64,000 bases of DNA from Psettodes erumei (GCA_016785225.1 JAFBJZ010000407.1:744001-808000), one strand, 5' to 3'. Counted from the first letter of the stretch, positions 37,820-50,890 are shown. The notes: generated by a model from the sequence alone, not told the origin. Program-made: numbers and translations.

Positions 37820-39480
37820 CCGTTGACCCGCCTGCCGAGGGGGGTCACTTGTTGCACTTCTCTTGATCCTGACAGACTCTGTAAAAGAGATGATGAGCAG
37901 CAAATGAAGGGAGGGCAAAAAGAGGTACAGACTTCGGGGGAACCCACTAACAGCAGAGACGGACAGATGGACGCACCAACGGGGGCACAGACTTTTGTCT
38001 CTCGCAGACTCCCGAGGATTGTCATCTCTGGACACACACATGCTGACTTTATCCCCTAAAGCAAACGAGAGAAAAGAGGGAACGTTTTTTGTTTTGTTTT
38101 TTTTTTCTTTTCTGAAAGGACAACATGCCGCTTTTTAAGACGTCTTCCGAGGAGTTGAAAAAGGATGGCTATTTTTAATCACGCAGATTCCGATTCCGAT
38201 AGTTAGACGGATTGAAAATATTGAGATTTTTGTCAACTAACACCACCTAACCTAACCGTAGGGAGTGCCTCTGAGACTGGAGAGAATCATATTATTGTGG
38301 TCATATAAACAGTACATAAGTGTGTTTGTGTATATACAAATGTACCATATTAGTTGTCTGCCAGGCTGGATTTTGTCTGCACTTCTGGAACCCTGGAGCA
38401 GACTCTGATCCTGCGTTGTGAAACATCACCCGAGTATAACCAGATTTTCCTCTGTTCACCGTATTAAACAAACACGCGCCAGACTGAACTTCTACTTACA
38501 ATTGTACAGAATAAGAGCAAAAAGAAAGAAAAAAATATGAACGTGTATTTTTGTTTCGTCTTCCTTTTTCATACGTTGTGCAATATGTTTTCCCCTCGTT
38601 GATTTGTTAAAAGCTTGTGAACGTCAGGTGTTTTCACGCGAGAAAGCTTCAAGAAGCCGTTTGACTTTTGAGTGGCTTTCATTGGGAAATGTGGCTGTTG
38701 CTCTCTTGCCGGCTTCCGTCACAGACGAAACGAACAAGATAGAACGTGTTTTTTTTTCCCGTGAGCATCGGAGGTGCCGTGAAGCGGATTCGGGGATTTT
38801 TGTGACCCAGCAGACATGAGCGATGTTGGGCTTCTCATCGTACTTTGTTTGCAAGAAAGCGACCGAGCGTATTTGCCAAAATGCTGAACTGTTTCTTCAG
38901 ACAGTGATTTGTGAGTTTGTTGTTCCCACCTAAACTGGAAAGCTTAACAGCCAGACACATGCACGGTTCCCATTTCCAACCCAACTACATCATGGAATTA
39001 GGATGAGATTGTTGGTCCTTTCCTGCTTGACAGTTAGACTAACTGTAAAACTAAGGATTTTTTTTTTGTTTTAACTTGGTTCAGGATTGTGCTTCATGTT
39101 TAGTGTTAACACATTTATGAGTAAGCTGTAAACTGCTCCCCCTGCCCCTAGCAGCATTGACAAATTCAGCTAATGCAAATCAGGGAATCTAAAGTGCTTT
39201 GTGTCTTCCTGTGGCCGTGAGCAGGAGACCAGTTCAGTGTGGATCCACCACAGTGGTTAACCAAAACTGTTGACGTATAATTAATATTTTGCTTTCATTT
39301 GTCATGTTGTGTGACAGCTTTTTGTTGCTTTCTGCATCAGACTGTACATCCAGGTGTTACACAATCACAACACTGGCCACTGTAGGGACGCTGCACAAAC
39401 TGAAAAGCCAAGTTGTTTCTGACACACTCAGAATGATTGTAAAACCCGCATTTAAATTTATGAATAAAATTTAAAATCTG
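37820..39480 (+). other. wdr45b 3' UTR
   Basis: Non-coding sequence after the wdr45b stop, ending near a candidate poly(A) signal AATAAA at 39463-39468. No open frame in it looks like a gene. Confidence 0.55.
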
Positions 39481-39809
39481 CTTTTACAATGAACGCTTTC
39501 TTCACTGTGTCATGTGTTTTATGCCGGGGAGACCAGGTGCCATGCTAACGAATTTGGGATTAATTGGATTTGTCATTCACAAGAGAAAATGCCATAGTAT
39601 AGTATAGTATGTCGAAAAAAAGCCAGGGAGTAGTATGTTGTGAAAACAATAACGAGTTGTGAAACTGTTGTGGTGATGTGCTTCCCCATTTGGACCCTGA
39701 ATCAGCTGTTAAACGGGGCGTGTGGAATTAGCAGTCAGCTATCTGAGCACCAGAACCTCTAATGCATTTATAGTCTCGTTTTATAGAGTTATGTAAGCTT
39801 TTTTAAAAC

Positions 39810-40555
39810 TTTTAACAACATAGTGTTTTTTCTCACATTTTTATGACCAACTTTACTACGATGCTATTCTTTACGTTTTTAAGAAGCGCTGTACTATGGT
39901 GTTTTTTCACATTTTTACATCATACTTTACTATAGTGGTTTTCAATGTTTTTACAACATACTATACTATGGTGTTTTTTCACTTTTGAACAACATAGGAT
40001 ACTATGGTGTTTTTTCATGTATTAACATCAAATCATACTTTGGTAGTTTTTTTCATGTTTTTACAACATACTATACAATGTTTTTTTCGTTCACATTCTT
40101 ATGACATACGAAACTTTACTGTTTTCATCCCGTTTTTACAACAAACTTTACTACACTGCCATTCTTCATGTTTTTAATGCACACCATATTATGGTGTTTT
40201 TTCACCTTCTTATGATGTACTATGCTATGGTGGTTTTTACAACGTTATTGTGGTTTTTAACACCATATAATATTATTGAGGTTTTTTCACATTTTTACAA
40301 CATACCATACCATGGTGGTTTTTTTCATGTTTTTACAACATACTATACTATGGTGCCATTCTTTACGTTTTTAAGGCATATTATATACTTTGCCGGTTTT
40401 CGAACATTTTTATGACATACTACACTATGGTGGTTATTAATGACATATTATTCTATGGCATTTTTAAACTTTTTTACAACATACTATACTACGGTGTTTT
40501 TTTCACGTTTGTACGACATACTGTACTATGGTGGTTATTAACGACATACTATGAG
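39810..40555. repeat. T-rich minisatellite, degenerate units of roughly 45 bp
   Basis: About 17 imperfect copies of a unit built from ACAACATACTATACTATGG, followed by a T-run and CACGTTTTT. Copies differ by substitutions and small indels. It fills the space between the convergent genes wdr45b and foxk2. Confidence 0.85.
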
Positions 40556-42116
40556 CGAACTGTGTTGAATGCATGCTGAAGCTTTCCTTAAGAAAACTAC
40601 CCCCTCCATTGCAAATGTTCTTCATCAGCCAGATGATTCTTCGACGCATAATTTCTTTTCTCTGACTAAAAAAGAAATAAATCTTCACACAGACGGATTT
40701 TGAGTTTGCATTTGCCCAGCGGAGAAGGCTTTTACTCAAAGAAATACAAACCAAGATGTTGTGTTTTAAATAAATTTATAAAAAAAAAAAAAAAGCATTT
40801 ACCCACTGAAGCAGAACAAACACCTATCACTTGTTTTTCCTCGTGTAACATAGAATACAATCTGAATAGACTTTTTAGTAGCCTTAACAGAATAAAATAA
40901 TCAAGCAAGGAGACCGCCAACTTCAACACAAAGGTAACAAAGAGCCAATGATGACAAGGAAGAAAAACTGAGCGCAAATAAAAACACAAAAAGAAAAGAA
41001 ATAAGAGGGTTAAGTGCAGCACTGGTCAGAATCATATAGCGTAGATTCAGTCTAAATTTTCTTCAGTTCCATTATTCAGTTAAATCTGCTCAAGTACATT
41101 GTCTCTAGATCTGTAACATGCAAGCTTGATGAAGCATATGGTCAAAGACGCATGGGAATATACTTTGTCTCATAGGATATTTGTAAAATATGAAAAAATC
41201 TGTAGATGTACAGTGATAAAGAAATTTCATTTGCATGAATGAGCAGAAAAAAAAGGACATCCACTCCATAGATAGTGTTTTCTTTAAAGAAAAAAAACAG
41301 GAGACTACATTCATTTCACTGAACAAAGAGTCCACATACAAAAACAAAACAAAACAAAAAAAAAAACAAGGATTCCCAAAATCTCATGTTGTGATGTTTA
41401 AATGTTCTTAAAGACCCCACTTATAGCTTTTAGTTATCTTAATTATTACTAGAGAGTATCTGTGCCTTGGGAAACGGAGAAACACTCAAAGATCCACAGA
41501 TACACTTGTACAACGGAATACTGCATATCTACTCACAACTGGGTTAGGTAGGTCGACATGGAGGCTAGCTGCCGAAGATGGGAATGTCCACACGTACGTA
41601 CACACACTTCCCTTTGTGGAATACACTACTGGTGATTTCACTTGGTTGCTTTTTCTATCCGACACACAGTTAAGCGCTTGTCTGTAATGCTACCAGGAGT
41701 AGGCTCCTTTCCGTCTTTGGGGAGGCTCAGGACCAATAAGTCAATTTGTTTGTTCTGTTTTTTATTCATCTGGAAATCTGGATTTTTCTTCCCGGGTGTC
41801 TGCCATCCAGGTCTCAAGCTTCGGGATTTCACAGTCCTCAGCAAATCTTCTTCCATTTTGAATTTGGTCTCTAGTTTTTGCATCATATTTCATGGTCTTA
41901 AATATCTGGAAGAGAAAGAATGAGGGTGGGGGAGTGGGGTCGAGGAGGAGGAGGTTTTGCACATTCTGTAGTCCCATTCGTGTTTCCACGTCTCTTGTCT
42001 TTTTGGCACCTTTGAGTAGCTGATAACCAGGTAGGATGAAGGGCTGAGAGTGTGGAAGGGTGTGAGGCTCAATGCGTACAGGAGAGCAGGGGTCGGGACG
42101 CAGGTCGACGGGGAGG
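40556..42116 (-). other. Spacer and likely foxk2 3' UTR
   Basis: No gene is seen. On the minus strand a possible poly(A) signal (complement of TTTATT, 41761-41766) would give foxk2 a 3' UTR of about 370 nt. The rest is A/T-rich with several A-runs. Confidence 0.45.
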
Positions 42117-43040
42117 CTACTTGTCGCCGACCTGTTCGCTGACCCCTCCTTCTCCAGCTCTGTCCGTGGTGCCGTTGTTGTTGGCTTCCGCCTCCTCTCC
42201 CTCCTGTGTTTTTACTCTCTTTGATTCGGGCTGCTCTTGCAGTTCTCCATTCTGCCTCTTGGTGGGGAGGGATGCAGAGGCCGAGGCGTGGGTCGCCAGG
42301 AGGTGGAGAGGGTTCGCGATGGCTGGAAGAAAGAGGAAGAAGAGGATTTCTTCAAAAGGGAGTCTGAAGTGCGTCGCAATGATGGATTAATAAACACATT
42401 TAAGCCTGACTATACTCAGAGTTTGCAGTGCTGTGAACTCAATGCCTCCCACATCATGAGAAGTTGTGTACAACCGATGGTCACCAACCAACCAATATAC
42501 CATCATGCGGTGCGCTGGCGGTGCCAAAAGAAAGAAACGTGGCGAGACAAGAGGAGCGACAGGCAAAACAGTGCCATGTCTAAGTTTCCCCAGGAGAGGG
42601 GGCAGTCTGGCACAGAACTTAGATAATGCATTATCTAAGTTCTGTGCCAATGTAGTTTTAAAATAAACGTCTGATAACATTTGGCTTGTTTGGCAAAACA
42701 TCTCTGCCTTCTCTCTCTCTCTCTGGTGTCCGTATCATCTTCTTTTTATCCAAAAGTTTTGAATTATAATGAGAAGAAGCACAGAGAGGTTTATGTTCGC
42801 CTGGTTAAAGATGGATCACAGAGTGCATCCCAAATAATTCCGATGGTGTCAATAATATAGATTAGGGTTGCACTGATACCCCTTTATTTCATACCAAGTA
42901 CAAGTACAGGTACAAGTTCATGTACTTACATTTGAGTACTTGCCAATACCGAGTCCTGAATAATACCTTTACAGTTCTAACTTTTACTTTCAACATTGAT
43001 GCTACATACGGGAACTTTTGCTTTCTGTCACAGTTCAGCT

Positions 43041-43095
<55 letters not shown>

Positions 43096-43521
43096 GTGGG
43101 CAGGATGAATGAAATGCTGTTTTAAAAAAAAAAAGGACATAATGAAACTCAGTTTGTCAGTGTGAAACCCTGTGATGTCATCTTCACATATATTCATATA
43201 TCTCAAACTGCTCACGTTGCTCCTCCTCTGTCATTCCGCTCAATTTACCAGAGGTCAACATCACCTTGCAGTAAAGCAGTATCAGATGCAGTAGTAAGTA
43301 GTTTCATGAGTATGAGTATATGAGCATAGTACCTTGCTGATACCTGATACTGGTTTGCGGTGCATCCCCAGTATTCCTGTTTAATATTAAACACAATGAC
43401 CCTCAACACTCATCTTCTCTCTCCACAATTCTGTTGTTACTGGTACAACCAAACAACACACCTGTTCAGTGATTTGACTGTTTTCAGTGTCACTCATAGC
43501 ACGCTGCATTATTGAGTGTTG

Positions 43522-43554
<33 letters not shown>

Positions 43555-44496
43555 TGTATGAGCCAGGGAGGGAGCAAGCTCAGGGCTGGTACATGCAACC
43601 GTGAAGCTGTCGACACGGTGTCGTGTCCGACGCCGGACCACGGTGCTGTTGTTTTAATGGCCTGGGCCTCACCTCAAACAAACATATAAGAAAGATTTGA
43701 CTTTTCTTCACAGAATGGGGCTGAATGTTACTGATTTTACATGAACTTATCATCATTGTTTATCTGAATCTCTAATTATTACACTACAAGACAACAGCAA
43801 CAATCAACAGCATCTAACCAGGCTTTAAATCACCCTACATTCAAAACCAAAACCTTTAACCGATCATATTGTCTTTAATCAACCATAAGAAGGAAATATC
43901 ATGTGCCGATGTATTCTAAAAATATGTTTACTAAGAAAGAGGAACAGTAGAAGATCCAGTCAGACACAGTTTTCACTTCTCAAAGTCTTGGTGGTGTGAA
44001 AACATCCAGGTCTCCTGTTGAGGTTTGAGCCACGAGCAGCCGTATGGAGCAATGTTGTGTTTGCATGCACATGCCAACAAGCACATGTGGATGTAAACAA
44101 TGCAGGATGGGAAACGTGACTAAATATCTGGGTTGAGTTTTGAGGAAACTCTGACAACGCGCACACAGCGAGGTGAAATTCAAAACAACTCTTCTGCAAT
44201 ACACCATGAACGCTGAACATTTTCCAGTGTTCTGAACACAGGTATCTATGGTAACATACTGATTACATGACAGGCCCTTGAACTGTATATAAGAAGACTT
44301 GGATAGACACCACCCTGATGAGGGCAACAAAACATCTGGTAAATAAAGCATGGTGTGTAACTCAACACTTTTGTTAGACCTCAAGCTTACACAGTATGGA
44401 TTTTTGAACGGGCTTCAACTGATGTGTGAGCAAACACCTATACAACTGTCTGTTCACTATACAAGTGCATAATCGTAGAAGCAAATGCCGCAGCAT

Positions 44497-44534
<38 letters not shown>

Positions 44535-47500
44535 TAGTCACCTGTGTTAGCAGCAGTACTGATGGGGACCAGATGAGTCCCGTTCTGTGTGATGGCCTTT
44601 ATCGGGAGCTGGTGCTGACCCAGAGGGGCTTGTTGCACAATGGTAACCGTTGTCAGGGGAGCGGCCTGAGAGCTCTGGATGATCCGACCCACTCCTCCTA
44701 TAGATGAGGCTGCGATGGACGGCACCGGCTCAACTTTCACTACGTCGGAGGCAGAGACACTCAAGTTCACGTGCGCGACCGGCAGGTGATGCTTAAACGC
44801 GACGTGAGCGAATCTGCTCTCACCTTTGATCTCTTGGTGCTCTCCACCTCCGTTCTCCTGAGGTTCTGGGCTCACCGTAGCAGCAGACTGCCCGCCTACA
44901 GTTGCCATGGTGACCGCTGGAATCTGGTGGACGACGTGCACCGTCTGCATGACGGGGGCAGAGCTGACTGTTGTTGTCACGATGGCTGGCGTCGCCATGG
45001 CGTAGGTCACAGGCTTTATGGTTGTTTGAGGCATCTGGCGTTGCACGGCGATCAATACCGGCTGGTTGTTGAGCGGGGAGCCTATCAGAGGGCAGGGGTA
45101 AAGGTAACTGTCAGTCGCCGCTGTAAAAATGGACAGGTAGCCTTAAATTTTTAAAAAATCGCAGCAGTCACAAAAATGCTCAAGAATGAGGAGATGGCGG
45201 TCAAACTTTGTGTGTGTGTTCAATGGAAAAAAAAAAAAAAAGTTGAAGAGCGTGTTACCAGGGGAGTTCTGTGCAAAGCGGGCCTCTTGGATGACAGCAA
45301 GCTTGGGCTGAACCGTAGCTGTTTGGGCAGGGGCTGGCGGAGGGGTCGGCTCTGGCTCCATAGGGACCGGGGACCCCTCTCTGGACAGGCTGTCCGGGGT
45401 CTGGACCCCACTGGAGTGGGCGGACAGAGCTCCTGTGTGGTTGGGAGAAGCCGGAGCGCTCCTGGAGGAGGAGAGGCAAAATGAGGGGAGGGGTCACTGC
45501 CATTCAAAACCGGCCACACGAATGGACAAATGTAGAAAGTGTTCTCCACCTGGATGAAAGGGGTCCCACGGGGGTCCTGAAGCAGGGCACCCCCCTGGGC
45601 CGGCGCTTCCTGAAGGCCTGTTCGATGAGCTTGCCCTCGGAGGCGGGGTCGATCCTCCAGAACGAGCCCTTGCCCGGCTCCTCCTGGGACCGGGCCACTT
45701 TGATGAAGTACCGGTTCAGGGACAGGTTATGGCGGATCGAGTTCTGAAAACAGCGACGGACGCGAGACGCACCGTTGAAATGATGATGTGTGAAAGCATC
45801 TGTGTTAGTGAGTGCTCTGTGCTCAATGCACATCCCAGACTGTTTGTTTAATACAGTCTCCAGTGACGTGGACTGCATGCACTCTGCCTGTACAGGAAAC
45901 AAACGTTTTCTTTGTCCCCTGGATGTGTCGGTTTTGTTTTCTGGGGTGTTCAAGTATTTTGACTTTGTTCGTTGCATTGTGGGAGAGCAGCTTGCATCAC
46001 AAAAATCAATGCACTTCCAATGTGAACACAACACACACTAATTATCTCATTAGGCTCACTTTGTGCCTTGGATCCGGCACATGTAGTTTTGAGCACCGGC
46101 CTTAGCTCAAGGACGAGGGCTTATGATGAGCAAGGCTCAGAGCCACTCCAGTTACTGATACAAGTTGACGCTATGCAATGTTTGACTAATGAAAAACCAA
46201 AAAAAAAAAAAAGAATAAACCCACAACATCTTCAAATTGCTCCAGAACCCAAAAGGTATTCAAAGAAATGTGGAAAAATCCTCGCACTTGAGGAACCGAC
46301 AAATGTTCAGCATTTTTTGCTTGAAAAATTAGTCAATTATCAAAACTATACTTACAACATAACATATGAGTGGACTGACTGACAGGGTAGATATGGGAGC
46401 TGTGCATACATTACCATTTAAAGTAAACAAAGAGAAGCCACTGACCTGCCAGCCTTTATCAGCTGTTCTGTAGTAGGGATAGTTCTTGGTGATGTGCGTG
46501 TATATTCCGTTGAGCGTGAGCTGTTTATCTGGAGCCATGGTGATGGCTTGGACTATTAGCTGTGCATATGAATACGGAGGTTTGGAGTCATCCTGTGGAA
46601 GATGAGGGAGAGGGATTAAATTCATGCGCTGCTGGGAGGAAATGGGTTTAGTTCGCGAAAACGCTCACGAGGCAGTGCTCGAGTTGTGATCCCTCTCTCA
46701 CAGACTGAGACTCAGCTCTGTTCCACCAGGACCTGTGCTCCAAAATGTTGCCCTGGAGCGTTACGCAATTTTTCGGCTTCGGCGAGTACGCACATTGAAT
46801 CAAAAACGAAACCCACCGACGCTATCCATCCACTCTTTGCCCAGTTCTTGCTCTGCCCTGTCTGGGCTCTCACCTTTGGGCTGTCTTCACCTGAGGCCTC
46901 CTTGTCGTTTTCTGACTGGGAGTTGTCCCCTATGAGGTCAGAGGCCAGAACACGGCCGGTTCTGTAGCTGGAGAGTCCGGCCCCCCGCGGACTCGAGGGA
47001 CAGGAGTTTGCTGCACTGTGAAATAGAGAAGGAAACATTTATACGGGCTGCATTACAAACCAGACAGGTCAAACGCGAGTTGTGAGACAATGTGTACTAA
47101 GGTAAGACACTGAGAGCAAGTCATTTTATCACGACTGGGGCTGCGGCCAAAGAATCTTCTCAAACTGAGTGAAATGACCCAGAAGTATCGAAGTGGCAGC
47201 CATGATCAGAGCTGGTTCAAGATGCTTCCTATCATATCTCCTTTAGCATTGGATACACTGGCCCTTCCTTTACCAAAAGGAGACAATGCCTTGCAACAAC
47301 AACACTTATTGTTACATGTCACAACATCTGCGTAGACACTTAGCCTAGTGTAAGGGCAGTCAGATTTTCTTTAGTAAGTCCTCGTGAATTCTGCTTCACA
47401 TCTTTCCTCAACCTCATCATGTTTTTTTCCCCCTGTTGAGGTCAAGGAAAAGTGGTTAGGAAGGGACATTTGTTTGAATTTTTCCAACTGCTGCCTTTGT

Positions 47501-49387
47501 AGTAGAAATGCTGTGCCGCGAAGCTCCTTCTTCTTCTTCTTCTTCTTCTTCTTTCCGCCTGACTAAGCTCGGTTTAATGCTCTGCTGCCTCCCACTGGTG
47601 CAGTTACCTCACTGCCACTACAGATCTGCGAGGGCTCGACCCCTCGGCGCGGCAAAGCCAACGTCCACGGAGGCGTACTTTCCACGCCGACTGTACCGTC
47701 CCACCTCTCTCCCAAATTCCCGACGCTGTCGCCGCACGCTGGACGATGCTGTGCTTACCTGATGGTGCCAGTAGGTGAAGGCAGCGGGCTCATGAGGTGG
47801 GCGATGTTGTCGGGAATGTTTATGGTCAGTGGGGAGATTTGGGGCTGGACGGGCTTGACCGGTGATTCCGGCACGTTCCTTGGCTCCTTCTTGTCACTGG
47901 ACAGGGCTGTGAATGTGATCTTTATGCTTGTGCTTGGGAACCGGAAACAACACCTGAGGATGAAAGAGGAAAAACAAAACAGGTTAGTTCATGTGAGTGT
48001 CCAATATCGATATGTTTATTTGTCTCTATTAGTACATGCATTTCAATTCCAATAAAATGAGTGGGAAACGCTTCCCTTGTTACAGTGCTATCAGACAGAC
48101 AAGCCTCCTGCCTGGCAACAAGCAGGCCAAGGTCTAACTGCAGCCCAGAGAGGAGCGCTGAGATTCAGCCTCACGCAGTTTAAAAATGGACGTCCACCAT
48201 GACGATTATATAACAGATCATGTCTAACATGTCTAATATATTATTAATGGGGTATATCTGGACCAGCTGCTGACACCTTGGAACGAATTATTACTACGGA
48301 GTGGAGACAGCATGAACACATCCTAACCTAAACTTTAGGAAGTTTAAATGGAAAATGTGGGTGACCATAAAAGAATGTTCAATGGGAGTGAATGGAGTCA
48401 AACAACTGTGATTGTAACGTGCATATCCTGTTTTACCAATTATATGACAACTTTTAACCACATCACCAGTCTGTGAAGCTAATACCGCTGGCTGCCCGTG
48501 TTACCTGCGTGCTAGGTGCAGCAGTTGAAATGAACACCTGCAAACAAACTCTATTGCAATTTGGACATTTCTCGCCATCATTTTTTTAAATACCCGCAAA
48601 TACAAACACCGAGGAGAACATGGTAAGACATGGTTTGAGTTATTAGAGGCTACTCTCCGATTCGGCGCATATCGTCGCATAATAATAATAAACAGTTTAT
48701 CATTCATATACAAAAGCTAGCTTCCGCATACGGTAAACAGTGGGCAGCAGTAAACTATTTCTTAACTGAAGCACGACTGGCTGATGTGTCACTGGTGTTT
48801 ACTAGGCCGAATAAACCGCAAATGCACAAAATAATGAAGATACGGCGGTGAACCGAGTTGAACGCGTTGGGCGACGGCTCGGTGAAATTAGCATACCGGG
48901 CGAGGAGTTTAACGTGACGTTATCGCCACACAAACGAGCAGCACGTAACAGGCTTGGTGTTGCTTGACACAACACGTGCAACGCCGCTGCGGGCTAACAA
49001 AACAATAACAACGCGTGAGGCCAGAAAATCTGCAGATGTTTAGGGTTTTTTTTTTCTTTTAGTCGAAGCCAACTGGGCATATCAGTCTTACATTCGTGGA
49101 AGCTGGAGAGGTGGAGCCCCTCTTCTCTGGAACACCCCATCAACAAACACCCCGTTTTTTCCCAGGCATCGGAGATAGAATTCCCCGGTGCCAGTGCCGT
49201 CCTCTCCCGCGGTGAATATTTCGAGGTGCCGCCGAGAGATGAAGCTAGAGTGTCCCATGCTGACGTCCACCGAGCCCTGCGAGGAGTTCCGGCCGATGGT
49301 CACCGACCTTTTCTTCATCAGATACTCGAATTCTCGGCCCTCTAGCCGGGCTACCGCCGACCCCGACATCCCGCTTACCACCGCCAT
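42117..49387 (-). CDS. foxk2: Forkhead box K2 transcription factor
   Basis: Eight coding exons on the minus strand: 49387-49092, 47953-47759, 47015-46874, 46592-46446, 45743-45550, 45461-45259, 45081-44542 and 42322-42117 (stop TAG), giving 640 residues. An FHA domain from about residue 13 has phosphopeptide-binding motifs GRNSS (residues 32-36) and SRRHLEIF. The forkhead domain starts at residue 212 (DDSKPPYSYAQLIVQAITM), with recognition helix NSIRHNLSLN at 261-270. The C-terminal half has SPNHTGALSAHSSG, QPKLAVIQEARFAQ and VQTVTIVQQ-type segments, and ends ATHASASASLPTKRQNG...VGDK. These identify FOXK2 rather than FOXK1. Compared with mammalian FOXK2 it lacks the glycine-rich N-terminus. 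It binds DNA and represses autophagy and metabolic genes in mammals. FOXK2 and WDR45B are also neighbours in human. Confidence 0.96.
42608..42649. repeat. Perfect 42-bp palindrome in foxk2 intron 7
   Basis: Positions 42608-42628 are the exact reverse complement of 42629-42649. The arm begins TGGCACAGAACTTAG and the centre is AATGCATT, with no loop. It may be two abutting transposon ends; no protein frame covers it. Confidence 0.9.
42864..43371. mobile_element. Probable hAT-like MITE in foxk2 intron 7
   Basis: The left end TAGGGTTGCACTGATACC resembles the reverse complement of the right end (TGGGGATGCACCGCAAACC). Both continue into TACC/GATACC- and GAGTA-rich subterminal sequence. No convincing 8-bp target duplication is seen. 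The interior carries a (GT)n(GA)n microsatellite (43041-43091). No transposase is present. Confidence 0.55.
43523..43558 (+). repeat. (TG)n microsatellite
   Basis: A TG tract with one TATG interruption inside foxk2 intron 7. Confidence 0.9.
44499..44531 (+). repeat. (GT)n tract beside foxk2 exon 7 donor
   Basis: A pure GT tract. In the foxk2 transcript it reads as CA repeats starting 10 nt downstream of the exon 7 5' splice site (donor GT at 44541-44540). Confidence 0.9.
47526..47553 (+). repeat. (CTT)n microsatellite
   Basis: About nine CTT triplets in foxk2 intron 2. Confidence 0.85.
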
Positions 49388-49602
49388 CTTCTGAGGTATC
49401 TGGTGGAGATTTTGGAAGTGTGCGTTAGGCGAAAACGTCGAAGCGGTTGCAGGGAATTGAAGAGGGGTTATTTTTGGTTTTGTGAATAAAAGGGGGATCC
49501 AATTTTACACCGTGGAGAATTTGGCTAGGAACGTGCCAGACCGGGGACACAGCGGCTCCGACCCACCGCCGCGAAGCAGAGGAAAAAAAAGAGGAACGTC
49601 GA

Positions 49603-49660
49603 CCAATCAAAAGCAGCCAAACGGACGGAAGTGCGCCGACAGACAACCGCTTCAACCAAT
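49603..49660 (-). promoter_or_regulatory. Putative foxk2 promoter CCAAT boxes
   Basis: Two CCAAT boxes (49603-49607 and 49656-49660 as read on the plus strand) lie 216-273 bp upstream of the foxk2 ATG in a CpG-rich stretch. They fit an NF-Y-driven promoter. The assignment rests on motif and position only. Confidence 0.45.
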
Positions 49661-50639
49661 TGCAAGCCGGTCTGGCTAGGCATATGTGTGGTGTTTACCA
49701 ATGACAACAATAATAAAAATAGCCGTTGAAAATGCAGTTCGGTTGCACTGAAGGGTGACACGCAGATGAAAGGAGAGATGCAAAAAGCGGTGCAGTGATT
49801 TCAAGGACGGGAATTTAATGTATACAAGATGAGAGGAAGACCACGTGGTCCCGTTATTTTCCAAAAGACAAACATTTCTCTGCACACCTTCCCTATTTAG
49901 AAGAGATTATGTTTTTGCATCACTATTCTAAACCAAATTCAGTATGCTCTTGAAGAAGAATAATGAGTTTAAGCTAAATTACACTGTGTTTGGTAGGCTT
50001 TTGAAAAAACAAATTAAACAAAATAAACTCGCGTTATTTTTTTTTTGGGGGGGTTGAGGGGATCTGTCAACAAAACACTTAGAAATTACAACCTTGTTGA
50101 AGTTGATATGGCAAACTTAGAATCAATCACTTTCTCTTTTTAATGTTGTCCTTGTGTCCCTGTGTTGCACATAAGTCATATATTTTCTTCATTAAGCTTC
50201 AAGTCTTAAACTGCTGCATGTTCGGCTATCTTCACCAGCTATACTCACTAACTTGACATGTGGAGCTTTTTCATTGGAAAACAGCTTCCTGCTGCTGGAA
50301 AAAAAACATTGTGAGTCAGATTCAAAACAGTGTGGGACATTAATAGTTATTTTCTGTTGTTCTGTGTCTATATGCGAGCCCCCACTCCCACCCTCCCTTC
50401 ACATTACACAGAGTAAGCGATTCAGTGATAAAGTATATCCCGGTAGCAAAGCAACCAAAATTTCACTAGTTTTGGATACAATTATATGGTCACTGTTTGT
50501 ATTTCACTTGATTTACTTATCAATTTCCTATTCAAATCTTTAAATAATCAGATTTTTGTCCTGGCAAATTTAATATTTATTTACAGTTGGAATTTTTGGT
50601 TTCAGTGTTTTGTTAATAAAGGAAAAGTAAATGTTGTGG

Positions 50640-50890
50640 CGTCACATTTTTCTGACCCCTCAGGATGCATCAAATCTAATGTCAGAATTGCTGGGCAAGG
50701 ACACAAAGCTTTTATTTTTCCATTATGTTTGGGGCATTTTATGCCTTTATTAGACAGAGACAAAAAACAGATGGCAAGAAATGCAGACGGGGGGATGGCT
50801 GCTTGAAGTGCAACAGCAATCATCGTCCAAACATGAACCAGAGACACTGTGGACATCATGAGAGGTGCTTTAAACCCCAAAAGACATAAA
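50640..50890. repeat. Possible interspersed repeat
   Basis: The segment GGGGCATTTTATGCCTTTAT followed by GACAGAGACAAAAAACAG and a GGGGGGATGG run resembles a common fish interspersed repeat. The match is from memory and the ends cannot be defined. Confidence 0.3.

Noticed and set aside
42387..42701. Open frame of 104 codons on the minus strand in foxk2 intron 7
   Set aside because: It runs through the perfect palindrome and repeat-like sequence, has no domain, and the foxk2 frame is complete without it.
44534..45055. A separate gene around foxk2 exon 7
   Set aside because: The frame joins in phase to foxk2 exons on both sides and matches the FOXK2 C-terminal region.
50253..50806. Open frames upstream of foxk2 as a new gene
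   Set aside because: AT-rich composition, no similarity, no splice partners, and overlap with a probable interspersed repeat.
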